Source: Deltaproteobacteria bacterium (lineage in GTDB: Bacteria; Desulfobacterota; JADFXK01). From it: a stretch of DNA of 8,852 nucleotides. The DNA is taken from NCBI GenBank assembly GCA_015233285.1, contig JADFYA010000128.1:1-8852 (forward strand). Reading direction: 5' to 3'. Position numbers and translations under genes: made by a program. A model generated the notes under the pieces. That model saw only the letters and a list, made by a program, of their open reading frames with translations, was not told the origin of the DNA and made no database searches. Positions 1 through 5,467 of the stretch are shown in pieces; positions within the stretch are counted from its first letter, which is position 1, and the number at the start of each line of letters is the position of its first letter.

Positions 1-76
1 TTACGGATATTTCCATCAGGTCTTCACCATGGGCCCGGCACTCCAGTTGGATTATTTTGGGTGAGGACTGGTTGAA
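1..76 (-). pseudogene. HATPase continuation of the truncated histidine kinase
   Basis: Beyond the TAG at 77-79 the same minus-strand frame stays open for 25 complete codons to the window edge. It reads FNQSSPKIIQLECRAHGEDL and on to MEISV. This matches what normally follows an N-box in HATPase_c domains (NLxxNAxKF, a polar loop, then a beta strand leading to the D-box). In that pattern the TAG sits where lysine is usual, so a single AAG-to-TAG change would explain it. The D-box and later motifs would lie outside the window. Confidence 0.6.
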
Positions 77-979
77 CTACACTCCGTTTTGAATGAGATT
101 CTGAAAGATTTGCCGAAGCAACATGGGCACCGTATTAATATACGGCCATTCGCCATCGATTTTTATTACCACATCTTTCGGTAAATTCAAAGATATTATG
201 AGATCATTTAGAAAGTGATATAAGTTATGTTCTTCCGCTAAGGATTTATCGCCGCCCACCCGGTGCAGTTGGATCAGATCGTCGATCAAATGTTGGCTTT
301 CTTGGATGGCTCGTTGAATTCCCAGCAGGTATTCTTGTTGTTCCTTGCCTATGTTGTCGGCCAAATCCTCAGCCAGGAACTCGGCGTACCGTAGGATAGC
401 CCGCAGCGGAGCTTTCAGATCGTGAGACACGACGTAAGCGAATTGCTCCAGTTCCAGATTGGTCGTTTCCAGTTCCTCTTTCGACTTACGTAGCCGCCGC
501 TCCATTCCCTTTTTATATACGGCTACTTCAATGGCCGCCTTAAGCTCGCTGTCGTGGAACGGCTTGACGATAAATCCAAACGGTTCGGTCAGCTTGGCCT
601 TCTCGACGAACTGATCAGCCGAATAGGCGGTCAGGAAAATGATTGGGATATCCAACTCGGACTTGATCAGCTCAGCCGCGGCAATGCCGTCTAACCGCCC
701 CGGCATGACAATATCCATTAAAATCACATCAGGTCTAAAATGCCGAGCCAATTCCACGGCCTGGACGCCCGATGAAGCTGTCCCGACTACGTCGTAACCC
801 ACGGCGCTCAGGGCTTTTTTCAGCCTCAATGCGATGACGGCTTCATCGTCGACAATCATTATTTTGGCGGAGTGTTCCGTCATTTTAGTCCGTTTCTTGT
901 GGCCATTACCACGTGGGGACGAGTTTGGTGTTTCGGATTGCCGGTCGGGCTCGGTTGGATGTTCGGCCGCATGGCTCAT
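77..979 (-). CDS. Receiver-histidine kinase hybrid, truncated by an in-frame TAG
   Basis: This is a soluble two-component protein. Residues 1-35 are a hydrophilic leader, 38-155 a receiver domain and about 165-245 a HisKA dimerisation domain, followed by the start of a HATPase_c domain. Visible receiver residues are the acidic pair D44/D45, the phospho-acceptor D89 in LMDIVMPG, T117 and K139 (FIVKPF). The kinase phospho-histidine is H186 in VVSHDLKAPLR. No PAS or membrane segment separates receiver and kinase. The protein stops at residue 300 in the N-box (QNLIQNGV), so the G1/G2 ATP-lid motifs are missing and the product could not bind ATP normally. Translation past the TAG continues the domain, so this is a nonsense change or a base error. 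The start at 979 has AGGAG 14 bases upstream, rather far; an internal ATG at 883 (residue 33) lacks a clear ribosome site. It lies 82 bp after rdgB on the same strand. Domain identity is sure; function as a kinase is doubtful. Confidence 0.85.
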   Translation of the reverse strand: MSHAAEHPTEPDRQSETPNSSPRGNGHKKRTKMTEHSAKIMIVDDEAVIALRLKKALSAVGYDVVGTASSGVQAVELARHFRPDVILMDIVMPGRLDGIAAAELIKSELDIPIIFLTAYSADQFVEKAKLTEPFGFIVKPFHDSELKAAIEVAVYKKGMERRLRKSKEELETTNLELEQFAYVVSHDLKAPLRAILRYAEFLAEDLADNIGKEQQEYLLGIQRAIQESQHLIDDLIQLHRVGGDKSLAEEHNLYHFLNDLIISLNLPKDVVIKIDGEWPYINTVPMLLRQIFQNLIQNGV

Positions 980-1061
980 TTTAAAAGCATAATCTCCTGA
1001 TTACGTCTGTTAAACTCCTTGTAACTTAACGACGTTGACCTACTGCCGCAACCCGCAACGC

Positions 1062-1685
1062 CTAAATTTCACCTTGACGTTGGCCGATCCAGGTCATGAT
1101 CTTGTCGAGTTCGGATCTAAATTCGTTGAAGGCCTTACCCCGGTGACTTACGGAATTTTTTTCGGGCATGGTCAGTTGGGCGAATGTTTTTTCCAGGGGT
1201 GGGTAATAGAAAACCGGATCATAACCAAATCCGTTTTGTCCCACAGGTTGGGTCGTGATCAAGCCTCCACATTCGGCCTCATAGGTTAAGGCGGCGCCAC
1301 CCGGCATGGCCAGAGACAGAACACAGACGAAGGCCGCGGCCCGATTGGCCTGGCCGTCCATCGCCGCCAGCAATTTTTGAATATTTTTCTCATCGGTTGC
1401 ATCCATTCCCGCATAACGGGCGGATAAGACTCCGGGGGCGCCGTTTAAGGCTTCGACCACCAAGCCGGAATCGTCGGCTAAGGCCGGAAAACCGAGAATG
1501 CGGGCGTAAAAAGAAGACTTTTTGTAAGCGTTTTCTTCAAAGGTGAGACCATCTTCGACGACATCAGGTAGTACTCCGAAGTCGTTCAAGTCTCTGAAGT
1601 CAATTGGATATTCAGCCAATACCCGGCGGATCTCTTGGGACTTGCCGCGATTTCGGGTAGCTAAGACAATAATAATAGGGTGCAC
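1062..1685 (-). CDS. rdgB: XTP/dITP diphosphatase (RdgB/HAM1 family)
   Basis: A cytosolic house-cleaning enzyme that hydrolyses non-canonical purine triphosphates (XTP, ITP, dITP) to the monophosphate and pyrophosphate, keeping deaminated bases out of DNA and RNA. At 207 residues the length is normal. The family motifs are present in order: the substrate loop TRNRGK (10-15), FEENAYKK (49-56), the catalytic acidic pair in ADDSGL (D71/D72), GAPGVLSARYAG (82-93), the base-recognition motif GFGYDPVF (152-159), and SHRGKA (180-185) near the C-terminus. The start is GTG with AGGAG five bases upstream; the stop is TAG. An AT-rich stretch with -10-like words (TATAAA at 1725-1730, minus strand) lies upstream, but no convincing -35 is seen. 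It is transcribed toward the histidine kinase. Nothing looks degraded, and the identification is firm. Confidence 0.96.
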   Translation of the reverse strand: MHPIIIVLATRNRGKSQEIRRVLAEYPIDFRDLNDFGVLPDVVEDGLTFEENAYKKSSFYARILGFPALADDSGLVVEALNGAPGVLSARYAGMDATDEKNIQKLLAAMDGQANRAAAFVCVLSLAMPGGAALTYEAECGGLITTQPVGQNGFGYDPVFYYPPLEKTFAQLTMPEKNSVSHRGKAFNEFRSELDKIMTWIGQRQGEI

Positions 1686-1761
1686 GCCGACTCCTTAATG
1701 GCTATAGTTTTCCGAAATTGAAATTTTATATTATCCCTTTCAACCATCTTAAGAGCACAAC

Positions 1762-1890
1762 GCAAAAGCATAACGAAGTGGGCGGAGAAAAGAAAAGTCA
1801 GACTCAGAGGCTATCACGAGTTGACCGCATAATTAAATAAACTCCTGCGTTTTCTTTTTATGTTTCGCGTCCACGGCGTTATACTTTTGC
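1762..1890. repeat. Long imperfect inverted repeat between the winged-helix gene and rdgB
   Basis: The outer arms GCAAAAGCATAACG (1762-1775) and CGTTATACTTTTGC (1877-1890) pair at 13 of 14 positions. After a 2x2 internal loop, GTGGGCG (1778-1784) pairs with 1868-1874, including one G-T. After an asymmetric bulge, AAAAGAAAA (1788-1796) pairs with TTTTCTTTT (1850-1858). This gives about 29 base pairs around a 53-base apical loop. The right arm ends eight bases past the winged-helix gene stop, so the structure would form in the 3' end of that transcript. It could be a terminator or processing signal, or a decayed palindromic repeat element. The remainder of the 1686-1898 gap holds no gene that I can support. 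Confidence 0.55.
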
Positions 1891-1898
1891 TTAGAATG

Positions 1899-2297
1899 TT
1901 AGAATTGGCCATTAGAAACAACATAGACTCCTCTACTGATCCTTTGCACCCGACCTTGGCGATAGGCTTTGCTCAGACCATAATTAACGGTATATATTTC
2001 CATGCCTGTTTCTTTGACCACTTCTTTCGGGCCGGCTCCATCCGAATGTTTCCCGATTACCTTGACAATCAGGTCCACCACGGAAGCCTCTCCTTCCACC
2101 TTGCGGCCTCTTTTGACCCGAATGGATCCTGTGCGAGTATGCCGCCGAAAGTTCTTAAGTAGTTCTTCAGCCTTTTCTTTGATCGTATCGACCCGCCGGG
2201 ATAGTTTATCTAAATCCGCCTTGGCGGCGATGTCGAAATTATTTTTTAAGTCTTCTATCATACCGAAGAAGTTAAAGTATTGTTGTTTGTTCGTCAT
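1899..2297 (-). CDS. Small coiled-coil/winged-helix DNA-binding protein, hypothetical
   Basis: A 132-residue basic protein that I do not recognise by name. Residues 10-50 are charged and helical, with heptad-like spacing (IEDLKNNFDIAAKADLDKLS and the KEKAEELLKNF segment), so this part is probably a dimerising coiled coil. Residues 51-66 form a strongly basic patch (RRHTRTGSIRVKRGRK). Residues 71-127 look like a winged helix: a first helix (SVVDLIVKVI), a turn (GAGPKEVVKETG), a recognition helix (YTVNYGLSKAYRQG) and a wing strand (VQRISRGVYVV). A role as a transcription or nucleoid-associated regulator is inferred from this layout alone. The start is well supported by AGAGGAGAAAGGA directly before the ATG; the stop is TAA. 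It diverges from the 166-residue gene and precedes rdgB on the same strand. No enzymatic motif or membrane segment is visible. Confidence 0.8.
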   Translation of the reverse strand: MTNKQQYFNFFGMIEDLKNNFDIAAKADLDKLSRRVDTIKEKAEELLKNFRRHTRTGSIRVKRGRKVEGEASVVDLIVKVIGKHSDGAGPKEVVKETGMEIYTVNYGLSKAYRQGRVQRISRGVYVVSNGQF

Positions 2298-2552
2298 TCC
2301 TTTCTCCTCTGGCCATACAATAATCTGAACAAGTGGTACCTTGATTCAGAAAAAAAGTCAAGAGCGCATTGACACCGCCATAACTCAGCATCATTCCATC
2401 CTTTTCTATGAAAATACCGACAGTCGAACGGGTCAGGCGCGACCTTGGGAAAATCGTCAAACAAAATCAAGGCATTTTCTATTGCACCAGAGTCAATGAA
2501 TTGTCAAGTTTAAACTAGACGCTAACAGGCCGGATAAAGGTGTCCCACAAGG

Positions 2553-2569
2553 ATTCACCTCACGTGAAT
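2553..2569. promoter_or_regulatory. Short dyad, possible operator
   Basis: ATTCAC and GTGAAT form a perfect six-base dyad around the five-base centre CTCAC, 34 bases before the TATAAT box at 2604. Its size and place suit a repressor or activator site for the 166-residue gene and prmA. A six-base arm can also arise by chance, so this is tentative. Confidence 0.25.
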
Positions 2570-2603
2570 TAAATTTTGAGTAGCAATCCAAATCGCAACG
2601 CGG

Positions 2604-2609
2604 TATAAT
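2604..2609 (+). promoter_or_regulatory. Candidate -10 box for the 166-residue gene and prmA
   Basis: A perfect TATAAT lies 84 bases before the ATG at 2694. The region 16-18 bases upstream has no good -35 match, and there is no extended -10 TG. If used, it would give an untranslated leader of about 75-80 bases. An activator may be needed, or the box may be accidental. Confidence 0.3.
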
Positions 2610-2693
2610 TAAAATTTTTCCTGGTGAGAAGAAAAGGGATTTGGTTCAGGGTTATCCCTAAAAACGGCGGACCAAGATGACACGTTCACGATT

Positions 2694-3194
2694 ATGCCTT
2701 TAGAATCAAAAGAAAATTCTCTTCATACCCCATTCTGGGTCAAAGTTCTGGCCCTGTTTTGCGACATCACCCAGGACCGGCCTCTGACAATCTGCCTGGC
2801 CAGAGACATGGCTCGGCGGCGGCTGGATCATGGCGCCCGGGGGTTTTATTATTCCCTGCAGCATGAGCTGCGCCTGGATGATCGTCATTACCATAATCCC
2901 GCTCAATTTGACCCGGAGATTTATGAAAACGTCGAAGTTGATATCCTCGTTTTCGATCATGCCCTGTTAAAAATTTGGCGCAGCCTGGATCAGGCCCTGG
3001 ATTGTTTTGACCAGAATGGAATTACTTGGGAGCAGCGCCGGTCCCAGGCCCTGGATGTCTTTAAAACGGGGCTAATGACCGGGATATATTCTAAATTCGA
3101 TGGGTTAAGATACGAAGACACTGTTTTAACCTGCATTAAAGAAGCATTGACCATTATTGCATCCGTGGTGGCTTTCGACCAGCCGTCACATTGA
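2694..3194 (+). CDS. Hypothetical protein, 166 residues, upstream of prmA
   Basis: I do not recognise this family. The protein is soluble, probably mostly alpha-helical, with no signal peptide or membrane helix. Visible blocks are an N-terminal helix (HTPFWVKVLALFCDI, 11-25), a basic helix (ARDMARRRLDHGARGFYY, 36-53), an acidic segment (FDPEIYENVEVDI, 72-84), a helix with regularly spaced hydrophobics (DHALLKIWRSLDQALDCF, 88-105) and a C-terminal helix (TVLTCIKEALTIIASVVAF, 143-161). Three scattered cysteines (23, 104, 147) do not form a metal motif. The first in-frame ATG is used; its ribosome site is weak. The stop lies ten bases before the prmA start, so the two are probably co-transcribed and perhaps translationally coupled. 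Codon use resembles that of its neighbours, which supports a real gene. A link to ribosomal methylation would be guesswork. Confidence 0.75.
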   Translation: MPLESKENSLHTPFWVKVLALFCDITQDRPLTICLARDMARRRLDHGARGFYYSLQHELRLDDRHYHNPAQFDPEIYENVEVDILVFDHALLKIWRSLDQALDCFDQNGITWEQRRSQALDVFKTGLMTGIYSKFDGLRYEDTVLTCIKEALTIIASVVAFDQPSH

Positions 3195-3204
3195 TTGGAA
3201 AAAA

Positions 3205-4191
3205 ATGGATTTTCAAATGAATAAGTTGGCTGAGCCTGATAACCATATCTCAGGTCTGACAAATTTAACCGTCGTTCCCGAACAAACACCCGGCCGGCCC
3301 GGTGAAAATAAGTGGCGTGTGCTAGAGCTGATTGTGCCTGAAAAGTACTTCGACGACTTCTCGGATTTCGTCATTGGTTTGACGGGCCTGGGGGTGGAAG
3401 TGATCACCGAGCCGACACCCGACCAGCCGACCGGCCGCATCAGGGCCTATCTGCTTCTAAATGACGAGGCAGACAAAAATATGGACCTCCTGACGCATCG
3501 GTTGTCGGCCATCAATATCGCCACCGCCGGAGACGGAGCTCAACTTATGGGCGCGTCCGAAATGGATGCCGAAAATTGGGCGGAGAACTGGAAACAGTAC
3601 TTTACGCCGGTTACCGCCGCCGGAGATTTAACCATTGTTCCGCCCTGGGTCGACCCTGCAACCATGCCGGACCGCCGGGTAGTGACCATCAACCCAGGTA
3701 TGGCTTTTGGAACCGGGCACCATTATACGACGCATTTGTGTTTGGATGCCTTGGGAGAAATTTTGGTCGGTCGGGATTTACCCGGCCGGGCTGTGCTGGA
3801 TGTCGGCTGTGGGACTGGGATTCTGGCTCTGTCTGCGGCCAGATTGGGCGGGCGGCCGTGCCTGGGAGTGGATCTGGACCCCCTGGCGATTGAGGCGGCA
3901 ATGGAAAACGCCACCCTGAACAAACTCGGTGATGCCGTCACGTTTGCTCAGGGCGGTCCTGAAAAGGTTCCGGGCACCTATGACCTGGTGCTGGCCAATT
4001 TGTTTTTAAACGAGCTGGTCAGGTTAGCCGGGGTGCTGGTGGCCCTGACCAATCCGGGAGGCCGGATGGTGCTGAGCGGTTTGCTGGAAGAACAAGTAAC
4101 CGAGGTTATCGAGGCGATGGAGGCCGCCCAGGCCAACCTGCTGGACTCCCGTTTCCTGGAGGGTTGGGCCTGCTTGATCTTTACTCGTTAA
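3205..4191 (+). CDS. prmA: Ribosomal protein L11 methyltransferase
   Basis: A cytosolic enzyme that transfers methyl groups from S-adenosylmethionine to lysines and the N-terminal amino group of ribosomal protein L11. From the ATG at 3205 it is 328 residues, longer than the E. coli protein (293), mainly through about 25 extra N-terminal residues. Residues 37-110 match the small L11-recognition domain, and NWAENWKQYFTPV (124-136) the family linker. Diagnostic motifs follow: NPGMAFGTGHHYTT (163-176), the SAM loop VLDVGCGTGILALSAARLG (197-215), the ribose-binding acidic motif GVDLDPLAIEAA (221-232), ANLFLNEL (264-271) in the place of the family's NI-type motif IV, and GGRMVLSGLL (285-294). The frame is also open from a TTG at 3157, but that would overlap the preceding gene. 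The ribosome site before the ATG is weak (GGAA). The stop is TAA. Confidence 0.93.
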   Translation: MDFQMNKLAEPDNHISGLTNLTVVPEQTPGRPGENKWRVLELIVPEKYFDDFSDFVIGLTGLGVEVITEPTPDQPTGRIRAYLLLNDEADKNMDLLTHRLSAINIATAGDGAQLMGASEMDAENWAENWKQYFTPVTAAGDLTIVPPWVDPATMPDRRVVTINPGMAFGTGHHYTTHLCLDALGEILVGRDLPGRAVLDVGCGTGILALSAARLGGRPCLGVDLDPLAIEAAMENATLNKLGDAVTFAQGGPEKVPGTYDLVLANLFLNELVRLAGVLVALTNPGGRMVLSGLLEEQVTEVIEAMEAAQANLLDSRFLEGWACLIFTR

Positions 4192-4228
4192 ATCGGGTTG
4201 CATTGGGATGAAGCCTTTGGAAATATAG

Positions 4229-4360
4229 CTGGTTACTGACCCCTGGGAACTTGACCCAGATGAAGCGCCCGGCCCCGAGACGGTCGAAGCCGACCACGCC
4301 GGCCTCCCCAAAAACCTCTGCATCGTCGGGATCACGCCTTCTTTTGAAGGCTGGAATTAA
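4229..4360 (+). other. Possible small gene or remnant between prmA and the transporter
   Basis: The 195-bp gap after prmA contains an acidic reading frame beginning DPWELDPDEAPGPE and ending TPSFEGWN before TAA at 4358. Its third codon positions are about two-thirds G/C, resembling nearby genes. It has no standard start: a preceding in-frame ATG at 4208 is cut off by TAG at 4226-4228 after six codons. The exactly opposed minus-strand frame (4181-4375, 64 codons, ATG start) is also open with equally plausible composition, so coding on either strand is uncertain. It may be a decayed small gene, a gene with an error at the TAG, or simply GC-rich spacer. Confidence 0.25.
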
Positions 4361-4386
4361 GCATCCTATCGCCACAGGTTATCAAA

Positions 4387-5271
4387 ATGGTCGATCCCGC
4401 CCTGGCCCGAGAGAGACTGATCGCCCGATTACAGGTGATGGCCGGGGCCTCCATGATCAGTTTTTCAGCCGTTTTCGTTAAACTGGCCCATGTCGGGCCG
4501 ACCACGGCCGGGTTTTACCGTGTCCTTTTTGGCGGGCTGGGGCTGGCCGCCCTGGTCTTAATCAAAGGCGAGCCGCTTTGGGCCGGCCGGCGGTTCTTCC
4601 TGACCTCGGCCCTTTGCGGTCTGATGTTTGCTTTGGACCTGGGCTTCTGGCATCGGAGTATTCACTTCATTGGGCCCGGCCTGGCCACCCTCTTGTCCAA
4701 TTTCCAGGTTTTTTTTCTAGCCGCTTTCGGTATCTTGGTGTTTAAAGAAAAGCTGACCTGGCGGTTAGGGTTGGCCATTCCCCTGTCAATGACCGGTCTC
4801 TACCTGGTGGCGGGGCTAAACTGGCACCGATTAGGCAAAGATTATCATTGGGGGGTCGTCTTCTCTTTGATCACGGCAGTATGTTACGCAGTTTACATCC
4901 TGGTTTTAAGATGGTCGCGGGCTCATGTCCGGCGTTTACCGGTAGAGGCCGGACTGGCTATCATCTCATTCACCACAGCCGGCATCTTGGGCCTGTTTTC
5001 CGTTCTGACCGGAGAGAGCCTGGCCATCCCAGACGGCCAAACTTGGGCGGCCTTAATTGGTTACGGTCTTTTCGGCCAGGTCTTCGGCTGGGTATTTATC
5101 TCCAAAGGACTGCCCAGGACGGACTCCTCCCAAGTCGGGCTATTCTTGCTCATTCAGCCGACCCTGGCCTTTATCTGGGACTTGCTGTTTTTTTCCCGGC
5201 CGACCACCGCCGTGGAAGCGTTAGGGGCTTGCCTGGCCCTGGGCGCGATCTACCTCGGCGTGACGCGATAG
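4387..5271 (+). CDS. EamA/DMT-superfamily transporter
   Basis: A 294-residue inner-membrane permease of the drug/metabolite transporter superfamily. About ten hydrophobic segments can be seen, near residues 13-33, 42-60, 72-92, 97-117, 124-143, 153-173, 185-208, 219-240, 247-268 and 273-291. They form two EamA repeats of five helices each. Typical features are F/YR after the second helix start (GFYRVLFGG, 42-50), the LLSNFQVFFLAAFGILVFKEKLTWRL block type (102-126) and the matching second-repeat LLIQPTLAFIWDLLFF block (254-269). Substrates of this family include amino acids and other metabolites, and none can be assigned here. The start ATG has only a weak AGG upstream; an ATG 17 codons downstream (4438) is an alternative that would remove a charged leader. 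The stop is TAG. It may be read from the prmA transcript, 195 bp downstream. It converges with the chemoreceptor gene. Confidence 0.9.
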   Translation: MVDPALARERLIARLQVMAGASMISFSAVFVKLAHVGPTTAGFYRVLFGGLGLAALVLIKGEPLWAGRRFFLTSALCGLMFALDLGFWHRSIHFIGPGLATLLSNFQVFFLAAFGILVFKEKLTWRLGLAIPLSMTGLYLVAGLNWHRLGKDYHWGVVFSLITAVCYAVYILVLRWSRAHVRRLPVEAGLAIISFTTAGILGLFSVLTGESLAIPDGQTWAALIGYGLFGQVFGWVFISKGLPRTDSSQVGLFLLIQPTLAFIWDLLFFSRPTTAVEALGACLALGAIYLGVTR

Positions 5272-5286
5272 CCCAAGATGCTGAAT

Positions 5287-5450
5287 CAATGCTATTGAAT
5301 TAAGCGTGCGACGTTAAGATTTCTCGCTTGGCTCGAAATGACAGCGAGGTTGACCATCTGGAATGACGATATAATTGTCATTCCGAACGAATGTGAGGAA
5401 TCTTATCACACCCTAAGGTGATCAGACCGCTCCTTAATTCAACAGCATTG
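5287..5450. repeat. 164-bp palindromic intergenic element
   Basis: The ends are 18-base terminal inverted repeats (5287-5304 and CTTAATTCAACAGCATTG at 5433-5450) that match at 17 positions. Inside, 5316-5343 (AAGATTTCTCGC...AAATGACA) pairs imperfectly with 5376-5404 (TGTCATTCC...GGAATCTT). A third copy of the word (GGAATGACGAT, 5360-5370) forms an 11-bp hairpin with 5374-5384, one pair being G-T, around a three-base loop. The 7-mer GCTGAAT occurs directly before the left end (5280-5286) and four bases after the right end (5455-5461), like an imperfect target-site duplication. From memory, words resembling TCATTCCGAxCGAxxGxGAGGAATCT recur between genes in many bacterial genomes. It contains no coding frame and fills the convergent gap, where it may also end both transcripts. 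Confidence 0.7.
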
Positions 5451-5467
5451 GGAGGCTGAATATCGGT

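Larger units (their letters stand above)
2298..2693. other. Divergent intergenic region, 396 bp, no convincing gene
   Basis: This is the shared 5' region of the winged-helix gene (minus) and the 166-residue gene (plus). A minus-strand TTG-started frame of 62 codons (2272-2460) overlaps the winged-helix gene, lacks a ribosome site and has unlikely composition, so I do not call it. A consensus -35 word TTGACA lies on the minus strand at 2502-2507 but has only a poor -10 partner. A short dyad and a plus-strand TATAAT are listed separately. Confidence 0.6.

Noticed and set aside
1035..1289. Plus-strand frame opposite rdgB
   Set aside because: It mirrors the conserved C-terminal half of RdgB; there is no independent evidence of coding.
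2272..2460. Minus-strand 62-codon frame before the winged-helix gene
   Set aside because: It starts with TTG, has no ribosome site, overlaps the well-supported start of the winged-helix gene and has non-protein-like composition.
2677..2703. Eight-codon frame overlapping the start of the 166-residue gene as a leader peptide
   Set aside because: No ribosome site and no regulatory codon run; overlapping short frames are common by chance.
3157..3204. TTG-started N-terminal extension of PrmA by 16 residues
   Set aside because: It would overlap the end of the preceding gene, has no ribosome site and adds nothing that resembles the family; ATG at 3205 is preferred.
77..4228. In-frame TAG codons in the kinase and in the small frame after prmA as pyrrolysine or another amber recoding
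   Set aside because: TAG also serves as the apparent normal stop of rdgB, cheW and the transporter here, the kinase position is normally lysine, and no pyrrolysine gene is visible. Mutation or base error is simpler.
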